NCBI GenBank assembly: GCA_045539315.1 | Contig: JAZQFC010000039.1 | Location: forward strand, 68,979-132,978 | Direction of reading: 5' to 3' | DNA from: RUG11462 sp045539315 | Lineage (GTDB): Bacteria; Bacillota; Clostridia; Oscillospirales; Acutalibacteraceae | Length of the DNA: 64,000 bases | Part shown: piece by piece, positions 43,443 to 52,326 of the stretch | How the letters are laid out: each line of letters starts with the position of its first letter | How positions within the stretch are numbered: the stretch's first letter is position 1 | Program-made: the position numbers and the translations under genes | Notes under the pieces: generated by a model | What the model was told of the DNA's origin: nothing | Seen by the model: only the letters and a program-made list of their open reading frames with translations | Database searches by the model: none

Positions 43443-43934
43443 TTATTTAATACGATAGTCACCTGTTAGCCATCTAACAGGATTTTCATCAATATATCTT
43501 CTTTCATAAAGCAAATCTTGTTCGTTACGAATAACATGGTCGAAAAAAGATCTTTGCCATATTGGTTTGCCTACTTCTTTTGTAATCATTGTTTTTAACG
43601 ATCTGACTACGGTAAATAATGTAGGGCGGGATGCCCTCATCCCGCCGATATTAGACGGAATATTAAAACGCAAAATCAAATGTATATGATCAGGCATAAT
43701 GCAATAGTAATCTGTATTTATGCCGTCATACACCTCGTTTATATTTTTAATGTATTTATCCGCAATCTTTCCTATATCTGTTAATAATATCTGCGGCGGG
43801 TTGTGGGCAACCCGCCCTACAATGTTAGATAAAATTCTTTTTCTATCTTTTGTACAAATTGTTACGGCATAATAACCATTTCCGCTATACTCATACTGTT
43901 TTAATCGCGGATGTTTCCTTTTTGGTAGTTCCAT
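43443..43934 (-). CDS. REP-associated tyrosine transposase (RAYT, Y1/IS200-like)
   Basis: 163 residues. The family motifs are GNGYYAVTICTKDRKRIL, the HUH metal motif YCIMPDHIHLIL (His-Ile-His), KPIWQRSFFDHVIRNEQDL and the catalytic Tyr in RRYIDENPVRW. RAYTs are single-copy, domesticated relatives of IS200 transposases that act on REP palindromes. The ATG overlaps the aspS stop (TAATG) and has no ribosome-binding site. Two 22-bp GC-rich perfect-stem palindromes lie inside the coding sequence and are translated as VGRVAHNPP and GGMRASRPT. There are no terminal repeats outside the gene. Confidence 0.93.
   Translation of the reverse strand: MELPKRKHPRLKQYEYSGNGYYAVTICTKDRKRILSNIVGRVAHNPPQILLTDIGKIADKYIKNINEVYDGINTDYYCIMPDHIHLILRFNIPSNIGGMRASRPTLFTVVRSLKTMITKEVGKPIWQRSFFDHVIRNEQDLLYERRYIDENPVRWLTGDYRIK
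43621..43646. repeat. REP-type hairpin inside RAYT gene, copy 1
   Basis: GTAG, then GGCGGGAT (43625-43632), 6-base loop, ATCCCGCC (43639-43646). Perfect 8-bp stem in an AT-rich setting. Confidence 0.88.
43795..43820. repeat. REP-type hairpin inside RAYT gene, copy 2 (inverted)
   Basis: GGCGGGTT (43795-43802), 6-base loop, AACCCGCC (43809-43816), then CTAC. With copy 1 it gives inverted outer ends GTAGGGCGGG/CCCGCCCTAC around the HUH-coding core. Confidence 0.88.
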
Positions 43935-45673
43935 TATCTCAACTTAATGTGAATTTCACGAAGTTGTTGTTCTGTAACTTCGTTTGGAGCTCCCATCAAA
44001 GTATCTTGAGCGTTTGAGTTCATTGGGAATGCAATAACTTCACGAATGTTTTCTTCGCCTGTTAAAAGCATAATCATTCTATCAACGCCTGGTGCCATAC
44101 CTGCATGAGGAGGCGCACCGTATTGGAATGCAGTATAAAGACTGCGGAATTTTTCTTTTAATACATCTTCAGAATAACCTGCGATTTCAAATGCTTTTTT
44201 CATAATTTCAATATCGTGGTTTCTAACTGCGCCTGAAGACAATTCAACACCATTACAAACAATATCATATTGATATGCTTTAATATCACAAGGGTTCATA
44301 GTCTGGAGTGCTTCGAGGCCACCTTGTGGCATTGAGAATGGGTTATGAGTAAAGATAATTTTGCCTTCATCGTCTTCTTCAAACATTGGGAAGTCAACAA
44401 TATAGCAAAGTTCAAATGTATCTTTAAGAAGGTCAAGACGTTTACCGAGTTCTGCACGAATTTGACCTGCAAGGCCTGGCGCTACTGATGGAGCGTCTGC
44501 AATAAAGTAAAGCACATCATCAGTTTTAAGATTTGCACGAGCGCGCAATTCTTCTCGTTGGCTCTCAGATAAAAACTTATCAATTGGGCCTTTATATGAG
44601 CCATCTTCAAGCACTGTGATATAACCAAGGCCTTTCATACCAATGCTCTCTGCAAATTTAAGCATTTTTTCAAAGAAACCTTTTGACTGCTTACCACAAG
44701 GAGCGCTAATACCACGAACGCATTGATTAGCGAATGGTTTAAAACTTGAATCAACAAACAAATCTGAAAGTTCAATAATTTCAAGTGGGTTTCTAAGGTC
44801 TGGTTTATCAGTACCATATTTAAGCATTGCTTCTTCGAAAGGAATGCGTTTGAATGGCGCCGGTGATACTTCTTTATCAGAAAACTTTGTAAATGTATCA
44901 TAAAGCACTTCTTCTGCTACTTTAAAAACATCTTCTTGAGTTGCAAAAGCCATTTCAAAGTCTAACTGATAAAATTCGCCTGGGCTTCTATCTGCACGAG
45001 CGTCTTCATCTCTAAAGCAAGGTGCAATTTGGAAGTATTTATCAAAGCCGGAAACCATAAGCAATTGTTTAAAAAGTTGTGGTGCTTGTGGCAACGCATA
45101 GAATTTACCTTTGTGCTTACGAGATGGGATAAGATAGTCTCTAGCACCCTCTGGGCTTGACGCTGAAAGAATAGGAGTTTGCATTTCTAAAAAGCCCATT
45201 TCAGTCATTTTTGCACGAAGATGAGAAATAATTTTTGAACGAAGCACAATGTTATCATGAACTTTTTTATTTCTAAGGTCAAGATAACGATATTGCAAAC
45301 GAACTTCTTCATTAGTTTTGGTAGAAGTTGCAACTTCGAAAGGAAGGTTTGCTTTTGCCTTACCTAATACTTCAAAAGTTTCTGCTTTTACTTCAATAGT
45401 ACCGGTAGCGAGTCTTTTGTTATAAGTTTCTTCATCTCTTTGCAAAACCTCGCCGGCAATTGCAACAGTTGACTCTTTTGCAACTCCTTTAATCATATTT
45501 TCATCTTTAATAACCACTTGCAAAGTACCTGTTTCATCTCTAAGGTCAACAAACAAAATACCACCGTGGTCACGAATATTTTCAACCCAACCTGCAACAC
45601 GAACTTGTTCGCCAATATTATTGTCTCTTAATTCTCCGCAAGTGTGAGTACGATATTTGTTAGTGAATTTCAT
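43934..45673 (-). CDS. aspS: aspartyl-tRNA synthetase (probably non-discriminating)
   Basis: 579 residues from the ATG at 45673 after AAAGGAG; an in-frame ATG at 45691 is too close to the upstream stop. N-terminal OB fold (VRVAGWVENIRDHGGILFVDLRDETG), class II motif 2 (FRDEDARADRSPGEFYQLDFEM), the bacterial GAD insertion, and motif 3 (GMAPGVDRMIMLL). Its operon with gatCAB suggests that it also charges tRNA(Asn) with Asp, which GatCAB amidates; no AsnRS or GlnRS is in the window. Confidence 0.96.
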   Translation of the reverse strand: MKFTNKYRTHTCGELRDNNIGEQVRVAGWVENIRDHGGILFVDLRDETGTLQVVIKDENMIKGVAKESTVAIAGEVLQRDEETYNKRLATGTIEVKAETFEVLGKAKANLPFEVATSTKTNEEVRLQYRYLDLRNKKVHDNIVLRSKIISHLRAKMTEMGFLEMQTPILSASSPEGARDYLIPSRKHKGKFYALPQAPQLFKQLLMVSGFDKYFQIAPCFRDEDARADRSPGEFYQLDFEMAFATQEDVFKVAEEVLYDTFTKFSDKEVSPAPFKRIPFEEAMLKYGTDKPDLRNPLEIIELSDLFVDSSFKPFANQCVRGISAPCGKQSKGFFEKMLKFAESIGMKGLGYITVLEDGSYKGPIDKFLSESQREELRARANLKTDDVLYFIADAPSVAPGLAGQIRAELGKRLDLLKDTFELCYIVDFPMFEEDDEGKIIFTHNPFSMPQGGLEALQTMNPCDIKAYQYDIVCNGVELSSGAVRNHDIEIMKKAFEIAGYSEDVLKEKFRSLYTAFQYGAPPHAGMAPGVDRMIMLLTGEENIREVIAFPMNSNAQDTLMGAPNEVTEQQLREIHIKLR

Positions 45674-45690
45674 TAAAATTTCTCCTTTCA

Positions 45691-47148
45691 TTAATCATCT
45701 ATTTCTGTTTCTTCAAAGCCTATAAGTTTTTCAATTACAGGGCCTACTCTATGTTTTTCATTGTCTGCAACTGTTTTTAGACCTGCGCCAAGGAACAACC
45801 AAAGTGTTGCTACCGCCAATGTTGGATAGTAAACAAGCGATGGCTCTACTAACGCGTAAACTAAAAACGCAATTGTTGCAGCGGCGCCTATTGTAGTTTT
45901 GCCAATACCACCGTTTTTAACTTTAAACGCGGCGTTTTTCAAAATTGCATATAACATAATGCCAAGCATTACTGCAAAACAAGCAAAACCTACTATACCA
46001 CTTGTAGAAAGAATGGTTAAATAGCCATTGTGCGCTTCAAAAAGTTTTGCGCCAAGGTCTAATTTTAAATTATCAATGGTGTTAGCATCGGTAACATCGC
46101 CCATTAAAAGCATATTACCTGCGCCCCAACCGAAAAGTGGTTTTTCATTAAAAAGTTCAATGCTTTTTTTATAAAGTTCTAATCTTCCGCCACCGTTTTT
46201 CTCTTTTTCAGCCATATGGTCGAAAGTTATTTCATCTTCTACGCTTTTTTGCTTTTGCTCATTTTCTTCCAACGCTGACACGCTAACGGAAGAAGAAGCA
46301 TTATTTACGACATAACTCATTATCATTTTGCAAGGAGTTGTGGCTAAAACAACTACTGCAGTCATTAAAATACCTAAAACCGCATATCTGATATTGCGGA
46401 ATTTTCTTTTAACTACTGCTCTGTAAATAGCAAACCCACAAAATACAAGCAAATATACTACTAACGCTAACAACGCGCCTTTTGAATCTGAAATTGCAAT
46501 AACAAAATATGAAAGCGCAAGAACGATATTTACAAAAGGTCTATTCATTCTTTTTTTGCCTATATTAGAGCAGAATTTTGTGTTTGTTAAAAAGCCTGCG
46601 AAAACAATAGATAAAAAGCAGTTGAACGCACCCATATTTGGGTTAATATAAGCGCCGACAAAACGATTATCATAAACAATAATTCGCTCGCCTAAACTTG
46701 TTTTAAAAACAAGAAGTAGCGCAATGCCAATAATATTTAAAACAAATGTACTGTATAAATACACTTTTCCGACATAGTATATTTCTTTACCGATTCTGCC
46801 CTTTTTTTCATGGTTATTTGGAATAAAAATAAACATAAAAATCGCAGTAATAACTAAAAGCACTATTCCAACTATTGTTGAAAAAACACTACCGTCTTTA
46901 GTGCAAAGGTTAATAATATGGGAAATAAGCCCTATTGCCAAAAAAGAAGCAGAAAATTTATATAAATAAACTTTTTTGATATTCTTATTAGCAATATCAT
47001 ACACCAATATGCCAATTCCCCAAAGTATTAACAACACAATACCGATGTAACTCAAATATTGTAAAAAATGCACCGAAAAGAAGTAAACATTTATTAGCAT
47101 TGCCTTTCTAAACAATGATTTATTTTTTAAAAGATTTTTTTCTTTCAC
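45691..47148 (-). CDS. O-antigen ligase / Wzy-like polytopic membrane protein
   Basis: 485 residues starting at a GTG (47148) 8 bases after GGGGA. About 11-12 hydrophobic segments; DNRFVGAYINPNMGAFNCFLSIV, ISDSKGALLALVVYLL, and the large extracellular loop ending PLFGWGAGNMLLMG...AHNGYLTILSTSGIVGF are the Wzy_C/O-antigen ligase family pattern (conserved Arg, His). Such proteins join or polymerise surface glycans on a lipid carrier. It lies between pnp and aspS; the substrate may be the polymer of the tar-like operon, but they are 30 kb apart. Confidence 0.88.
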   Translation of the reverse strand: MKEKNLLKNKSLFRKAMLINVYFFSVHFLQYLSYIGIVLLILWGIGILVYDIANKNIKKVYLYKFSASFLAIGLISHIINLCTKDGSVFSTIVGIVLLVITAIFMFIFIPNNHEKKGRIGKEIYYVGKVYLYSTFVLNIIGIALLLVFKTSLGERIIVYDNRFVGAYINPNMGAFNCFLSIVFAGFLTNTKFCSNIGKKRMNRPFVNIVLALSYFVIAISDSKGALLALVVYLLVFCGFAIYRAVVKRKFRNIRYAVLGILMTAVVVLATTPCKMIMSYVVNNASSSVSVSALEENEQKQKSVEDEITFDHMAEKEKNGGGRLELYKKSIELFNEKPLFGWGAGNMLLMGDVTDANTIDNLKLDLGAKLFEAHNGYLTILSTSGIVGFACFAVMLGIMLYAILKNAAFKVKNGGIGKTTIGAAATIAFLVYALVEPSLVYYPTLAVATLWLFLGAGLKTVADNEKHRVGPVIEKLIGFEETEIDD

Positions 47149-47180
47149 TTTAAAAATCCCCTAAATTTACTTTGTTTATC

Positions 47181-49364
47181 TTATTTTCTTTTACCTTTAT
47201 TAAATCTTGGTTTTCTTTTTGGTTGTTCATCAGCACCGTCATCTTCAACAACTGCGCCGTTAACTTCAACTAATGCCTCTCTACGAGAAAGGTTAAGTCT
47301 GCCTTGGTCATCAATTTCAGTTACTTTAACGATAACTTGGTCGCCAACTTGAACAACATCTTCAACTTTTTCTACTCGTTTTACATCGAGTTGAGAAATG
47401 TGAACAAGGCCTTCTTTGCCAGGAGCGATTTCAACAAAAGCGCCGAATGTCATAAGTCTTGTTACAACGCCATTGTAAACTGCGCCAACTTCTGGGTCAT
47501 TAGCGATAGTTTCAACAATTGAGATAGCGCGGCGAGCGTCATCATAGTCAAGCGCTGATACAAATACTTTACCGTCTTCTTCGATATTGATAGTACAATT
47601 ACATTCTTCTTGTAATTTTTGAATAACTTTACCTTGTTTACCAATAACATCGCCGATTTTTTCAGGGTTGATAGTAGTAACAAGCATTTTTGGAGCATAT
47701 TTTGAAAGTTCTTCTCTAGGCTCTGCAATTGCTTTGAGCATAACTTCATCAAGAATGTAGTTTCTTGCTTTATTAGTTTTTGCGAATGCTTCCTTGATAA
47801 TTTCAGGGGTAAGTCCGTGAACTTTAAGGTCCATTTGAATAGCAGTGATACCATTTTTAGTACCTGCAACTTTAAAGTCCATATCACCATAGAAGTCTTC
47901 AAGACCTTGAATATCAACCATTGTCATAAAGTCGCCATAAACGCCTTCATCACCTGTGATAAGACCACAAGAAATACCTGCAACAGGGGCTTTAATTGGA
48001 ACACCTGCAGCCATAAGCGCCAAAGTTGAACCACAAATTGAGCCTTGTGAAGTTGAACCATTTGAAGAAAGCACTTCTGATACAACACGAATTGAATATG
48101 GGAATTCTTCAATTGAAGGAATTACAGGAACAAGCGCTTTTTCAGCGAGCGCACCGTGACCAATTTCACGTCTGCCAGGACCACGAGAAGGTTTTGTTTC
48201 ACCAACAGAATATGAAGGGAAATTGTAGTGGTGCATATATCTCTTTTCAGTTTGCTCATCAAGACCATCTAATTGTTGAGCATCACTTACAGTACCGAGT
48301 GTTGCAATTGATAAAACTTGAGTTTGACCACGAGTAAACATACCTGAACCGTGAACACGTGGAAGCAAGTCAACTTGAGCATTAAGCGGACGGATATCAT
48401 CAATACCACGACCATCTACACGTTTATGCTCATCTTTAAGCCAAGAACGAACAACATGTTTTTGAATAAGATATAAAATCTCATCAAGTTTACCTTCGTT
48501 GCCTTCAAATTGCTCGTCATATTTTTCGTGAATTCTATCAGAGATAGGCAAAATTGCTGCATCACGAACGTTTTTATCATCTGTATCAAGAGCGGCTTTA
48601 ACATCATCAATAACCCAATTCTCAATTTCTTCAAAGATAACTGGGTCTGGGTTTGATGATTCAAAAGTGAATTTCTCTTTACCGATTTCAGCCACGATAG
48701 AATTGATAAATTTAACAACTTCTTTATTAGCCTCGTGACCTGCCATAATAGCATCAAACATAGTGTCATCAGGAATTTCATTACCGCCTGCTTCTATCAT
48801 AGCAACCAAGTCAGCAGTTGAAGCAACAGTTAAGTTAAGGTCAGTTTTTGCGCGCTCTTCAAGAGTTGGGTTGATAACGATTTTGCCTTCAACCAAACCA
48901 ACATTAACACCTGAAATTGGGCCATCCCAAGGAATATCTGAAATAGCAATTGCAGCAGAAACACCTATCATAGCAGTGATTTCTGGGCTACAGTCAGGGT
49001 CAACTGACATTACAGTTGCAACAACAGAACAGTCATTTCTCATATCTTTTGGGAAAAGTGGACGAATTGGTCTGTCAATACATCTTGAAGTTAAAATTGC
49101 TTTTTCAGAAGGGCGAGCCTCACGGCGTTGGAAAGAGCCAGGAATTCTACCAACTGAATACATTTTTTCTTCATAGTCAACAGAAAGAGGGAAAAAGTCA
49201 ACACCCTCTCTTGGTTTTGCTGAAGCGGTAACATTACAAAGTACAACTGTTTCGCCATAAGAACACATAACAGATGCATTTGAAAGTTCGCACATTTTAC
49301 CTGTTTCAATTTTGAGCGGTCTGCCCGCGAGTTCGGTTTCATAAACCTTGTAATTTTCAAACAT
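47181..49364 (-). CDS. pnp: polyribonucleotide nucleotidyltransferase (PNPase)
   Basis: 727 residues. Two RNase PH domains (GRIPGSFQRREARPSEKAILTSRCIDRPIRPLF and GRRE..HGALAEKALVP), a KH domain (INPEKIGDVIGKQGKVIQKLQEE) and an S1 domain (GAVYNGVVTRLMTFGAFVEIAPGKEGLVHISQL), with a basic tail KRKPRFNKGKRK. It degrades RNA 3' to 5' with phosphate. Located after rpsO as in most Firmicutes. Confidence 0.97.
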   Translation of the reverse strand: MFENYKVYETELAGRPLKIETGKMCELSNASVMCSYGETVVLCNVTASAKPREGVDFFPLSVDYEEKMYSVGRIPGSFQRREARPSEKAILTSRCIDRPIRPLFPKDMRNDCSVVATVMSVDPDCSPEITAMIGVSAAIAISDIPWDGPISGVNVGLVEGKIVINPTLEERAKTDLNLTVASTADLVAMIEAGGNEIPDDTMFDAIMAGHEANKEVVKFINSIVAEIGKEKFTFESSNPDPVIFEEIENWVIDDVKAALDTDDKNVRDAAILPISDRIHEKYDEQFEGNEGKLDEILYLIQKHVVRSWLKDEHKRVDGRGIDDIRPLNAQVDLLPRVHGSGMFTRGQTQVLSIATLGTVSDAQQLDGLDEQTEKRYMHHYNFPSYSVGETKPSRGPGRREIGHGALAEKALVPVIPSIEEFPYSIRVVSEVLSSNGSTSQGSICGSTLALMAAGVPIKAPVAGISCGLITGDEGVYGDFMTMVDIQGLEDFYGDMDFKVAGTKNGITAIQMDLKVHGLTPEIIKEAFAKTNKARNYILDEVMLKAIAEPREELSKYAPKMLVTTINPEKIGDVIGKQGKVIQKLQEECNCTINIEEDGKVFVSALDYDDARRAISIVETIANDPEVGAVYNGVVTRLMTFGAFVEIAPGKEGLVHISQLDVKRVEKVEDVVQVGDQVIVKVTEIDDQGRLNLSRREALVEVNGAVVEDDGADEQPKRKPRFNKGKRK

Positions 49365-49564
49365 ATTTTTTCTACCTTTCTTTTTATGCGTTTCTCGAAT
49401 TATTTAGCAATAAACACATTATTCGAGTTAAAATTCAAATAATCTGTTCACTGCTAAATTCAAAGAAATGCATTGATTTTTTAATAAATTTTTATAAAAA
49501 TCGACCTTTATTTTCACCTTGCAAAGCAATAAAAATCGAATTTTTACCTCTCATAAAAAACACC

Positions 49565-49597
49565 AAAAGCAGATGAGATAATTCCCATCTGCTTTTT
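49565..49597 (-). terminator. rho-independent terminator after rpsO
   Basis: AAAGCAGATG/CATCTGCTTT stem with flanking A/T runs. The same stem sequence is used in the terminators at 53960 and 54392. Confidence 0.88.
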
Positions 49598-49603
49598 GAA
49601 TTC

Positions 49604-49867
49604 TTATTTACGGATACCGAGTTTCTTAATAATACTTCTGTATCTTTCAATGTCACACTTCTGCAAATAAGCAAGAAGGTTTCTTCTGTGACCTACCATT
49701 TTAAGAAGGCCTCTTCTTGAATGATGGTCTTTTTGATGAACTTTCAAGTGCTCTGTAAGTTCGTTAATTCTGTAAGTTAAAACAGCGATTTGAACTTCTG
49801 GAGAACCTGTATCGCCTTCGTGAGCGGCGAACTCTTTAATAATTTCTTGTTTTTTCTCTTGAGTCAT
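49604..49867 (-). CDS. rpsO: 30S ribosomal protein S15
   Basis: 87 residues, standard. HEGDTGSPEVQIAVLTYRINELTEHLKVHQKDHHSRRGLLKMVGHRRNLLAYLQKCD is the universal S15 signature that binds the central domain of 16S rRNA. Ribosome-binding site GGTGAGG. Confidence 0.98.
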   Translation of the reverse strand: MTQEKKQEIIKEFAAHEGDTGSPEVQIAVLTYRINELTEHLKVHQKDHHSRRGLLKMVGHRRNLLAYLQKCDIERYRSIIKKLGIRK

Positions 49868-49904
49868 TTTAATTTACCTCACCTTTATATTTTTTCACGA
49901 AATT

Positions 49905-49945
49905 CCGAGAAAAAGGTCGCAAGGTGAATGACACCGTTTCTCCCA
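49905..49945 (-). promoter_or_regulatory. structured leader of rpsO (possible S15 autoregulatory site)
   Basis: In the 5' untranslated region, GAGAAA and TTTCTC (49937-49942 and 49907-49912) can form an outer stem enclosing the hairpin GGTG-TCATT-CACC (49923-49935). S15 represses its own translation through leader structures in many bacteria; this one is proposed from position and pairing only. Confidence 0.5.
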
Positions 49946-50173
49946 GATATTCGTACCGATATATATTAACACAAAACTCATCATTTGTAAAGCAATTTTT
50001 TCAATTTTTTTAAAAGATTTTTTGCCATACAATATTTTGTGATTTTGTTTTTCTTATTATACTAATTATAGACTTCTTATATATAATTAACACATTATAT
50101 AAAGGCAGTTTTGAAAAGCAGCAAATTTTTAATATTTTTTCGCAAATTTTATATACACTTTATCTTTGAAATA

Positions 50174-50182
50174 TGTTATAAT
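50174..50182 (+). promoter_or_regulatory. extended -10 promoter of the MFS gene
   Basis: TGT-TATAAT (TATAAT at 50177-50182) without a clear -35; 28 bases ahead of the start codon. Confidence 0.6.
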
Positions 50183-50210
50183 CGCAAAAGAAAAATTTTT
50201 GGGTGATTTT

Positions 50211-51383
50211 ATGTATTCAATGTTACTCGCAATTATTTATCTTGCTTTTATTAGCCTTGGGCTTCCCGATTCGCTTTTAGGCGCAGGTTGGCCGGTTATG
50301 TATCAGCAACTTAATGTGCCTGTTTCTTTTGCAGGGGTAATAAGCACAATAATTGCCGTCGGCACTATTGTTTCAAGCCTTTTATCAGACCGATTAACTG
50401 CTCGTTTTGGCGCAGGAAAAGTTACTGCAGTTTCTGTTTTAATGACCGCGGTTTCAATTTTAGGTTTTAGCCTTTCAGGGCAATTTTATATGCTTATAAT
50501 TTTTGCTATTCCTTATGGTCTGGGAGCCGGCGGGGTTGACGCGGCGCTTAACAACTATGTTGCGCTTCATTACTCATCTCGTCATATGAGTTGGTTGCAC
50601 TGTTTTTGGGGTGTTGGCGTTACAATAAGCCCTTATATTATGAGTTTTTGTTTAACCAAAAATTTTGGTTGGGAAAAAGGATATTTCGCAGTTTTTGTTA
50701 TACAAATTATTCTTGCTATTTTGCTTTTTATAAGCCTGCCTATTTGGAAAAACAGAGCGAATGAAAATGACGAAAATTCTACTGAAAAAGCCGCGAGTGT
50801 TGGCATTAAAAATGCGCTAAAAATCAAAGGCGTTGCTTTTGTTTTGCTAACATTTTTCGGCTACTGCGCGCTAGAAACTACCGCAGGGTTATGGGCTAGT
50901 AGTTTCTTTGTTGAAGCGAGAAATATTTTGCCTGAAACCGCCGCTTTATTTGCTTCGCTTTATTATATTGGAATCACAATTGGCAGATTTTTAAATGGTT
51001 TTATAACCGATAAATTTGGCGATAAAATTATGATAAGAGTAGGTATTTTAACCTGTACATTTGGTGTAATTTTAGTTGCTCTGCCTTTTAAAACCGATGT
51101 ATTATCGCTTGTTGGACTGCTAATAATCGGTCTTGGTTGCGCGCCTATTTACCCTTGTATTATTCACGCAACGCCTACCAATTTTGGCGAGAAAAATTCC
51201 CAAGCAATTATCGGCATACAAATGGCGAGCGCATATCTTGGAAGCACGCTAGCGCCACCGATTTTTGGTTTTATTGCCGAAAAAACAACGCTTGGAATTT
51301 ATCCATTTTATCTTTTGATTTTTGCTTTAATTATGCTTTTAATGTCTGAAAAACTTAACAAATTAATGCAAAGCAAAAACTAA
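50211..51383 (+). CDS. major facilitator superfamily transporter
   Basis: 390 residues from the ATG at 50211 (GGGTGAT ribosome-binding site); the longer frame begins upstream of the -10 box and is rejected. Twelve hydrophobic segments; LSDRLTARFGAGKVTAVSVLMTA is the loop 2-3 MFS motif and ITDKFGDKIMIRVG its repeat. The group (YfkF/FucP-like) includes sugar and drug transporters. Substrate unknown. Confidence 0.9.
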   Translation: MYSMLLAIIYLAFISLGLPDSLLGAGWPVMYQQLNVPVSFAGVISTIIAVGTIVSSLLSDRLTARFGAGKVTAVSVLMTAVSILGFSLSGQFYMLIIFAIPYGLGAGGVDAALNNYVALHYSSRHMSWLHCFWGVGVTISPYIMSFCLTKNFGWEKGYFAVFVIQIILAILLFISLPIWKNRANENDENSTEKAASVGIKNALKIKGVAFVLLTFFGYCALETTAGLWASSFFVEARNILPETAALFASLYYIGITIGRFLNGFITDKFGDKIMIRVGILTCTFGVILVALPFKTDVLSLVGLLIIGLGCAPIYPCIIHATPTNFGEKNSQAIIGIQMASAYLGSTLAPPIFGFIAEKTTLGIYPFYLLIFALIMLLMSEKLNKLMQSKN

Positions 51384-51748
51384 TCTTTTTCACCTTTTTT
51401 AGAGAAAAAGGTTTTCACACTTATAAAAATAAGAATTGCGCCGAAAATTTTTGATAAAAGTTCGGTTTGAATAACACCGCTTAAATAAACACCTATTGCG
51501 CTACCGATTAGTCCTGTTGGAATAAGAAGTAGCGCTTTTTTTATATCAATTTGTTTTCGCTTTAAATAAATTATCACAGAAAATAGCGCAATTGGGATAA
51601 AAAACAATAGATTTACCGTTGCGGCATCGGCTCTTGAAAAGTTTAAAAACATTGTTAAAAACACTATTAAAACTCCGCCGCCACCAACACCTAAACTGCC
51701 GACTGCGCCACTTAAAAAACCGCCTAAAATAAGCCAAAAAATATCCAT
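51380..51748 (-). CDS. TauE/SafE family half-transporter (second half)
   Basis: 122 residues with four hydrophobic segments: GGFLSGAVGSLGVGGGGVLIVFLTMFLN, then LLFFIPIALFSVIIYLK, ALLLIPTGLIGSAIGVYLSG and KIFGAILIFISVKTFF. A usual TauE/SafE protein (about 250 residues) is two such repeats in one chain; here each repeat is its own gene. The start at 51748 follows the partner's stop by one base with GGTGG just ahead. The 3' end overlaps the convergent MFS gene by 4 bases. Export of sulfite or organosulfonate is the family role. Confidence 0.87.
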   Translation of the reverse strand: MDIFWLILGGFLSGAVGSLGVGGGGVLIVFLTMFLNFSRADAATVNLLFFIPIALFSVIIYLKRKQIDIKKALLLIPTGLIGSAIGVYLSGVIQTELLSKIFGAILIFISVKTFFSKKGEKD

Positions 51749-51749
51749 T

Positions 51750-52112
51750 TTAACCACCAAAAATCATTCTAACACCTGCATAAATTAAAAACGCGCAGAA
51801 TACTTTTTTAATGAATTCACAGGATGTTTTTTTCATAATAATAGTGCCTAAATATGCGCCGAAAAGTCCTGATGGCATTAAAATTAATGCGGTTTTATAA
51901 TCAACCTGACCTTTTATCATATAAAGCACCGCCGACAAAATGCAAAGCGGCAAAATTATGGCGATTGATGTTGTTTGCGCCTGTTTTTGATTAAGACCGA
52001 AGTGTTTTAAAACCTCTACCGAGGCAATGCCACCCCCTGCTCCGAATAGTCCATTTATAACACCTATTAACACACCAAACAATGATAACACTATATTTTT
52101 CTTATATTTCAA
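51750..52112 (-). CDS. TauE/SafE family half-transporter (first half)
   Basis: 120 residues, four hydrophobic segments, and the repeat motif GVINGLFGAGGGIASVEVLKHFGLNQKQAQTTSIAIILPLCILSAVLY followed by ALILMPSGLFGAYLGTIIM. It aligns with the downstream half-protein along its length (GxxxGxxGxGGG, then LxPxGLxGxxxG). The two most likely form a heterodimeric transporter. A frameshift-split single gene is less likely because both have their own start, ribosome-binding sequence and complete ends. Confidence 0.87.
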   Translation of the reverse strand: MKYKKNIVLSLFGVLIGVINGLFGAGGGIASVEVLKHFGLNQKQAQTTSIAIILPLCILSAVLYMIKGQVDYKTALILMPSGLFGAYLGTIIMKKTSCEFIKKVFCAFLIYAGVRMIFGG

Positions 52113-52232
52113 TTCAAAAAACCCTTTATTTTATAAGATGTTTACGCAAAAGCGAAAAAAGTTTCAAAAAAAATAACCAAAAATAAATTTATTTTTTGTG
52201 TATATTTTTTTGTTAAATTTAGTAGAAAACCA

Positions 52233-52261
52233 TTGACTATTTGACAACAATGGTGTAATAT
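52233..52261 (+). promoter_or_regulatory. promoter of the solute-binding lipoprotein gene
   Basis: TTGACT (52233-52238), 17 bases, TAATAT (52256-52261). A second TTGACA at 52241 has no good -10. The GH16 promoter at 55589 uses the same TAATAT box. Confidence 0.6.
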
Positions 52262-52326
52262 TAGTATGTACAGTTGGCGCTGTATAATTTAGACTAAATT
52301 TGCAAAATTTAATTGGAGGTAAGAAA

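Noticed and set aside
51380..52112. Frameshifted TauE pseudogene
   Set aside because: Both halves have their own start and full repeat ends, with a ribosome-binding sequence ahead of the second.
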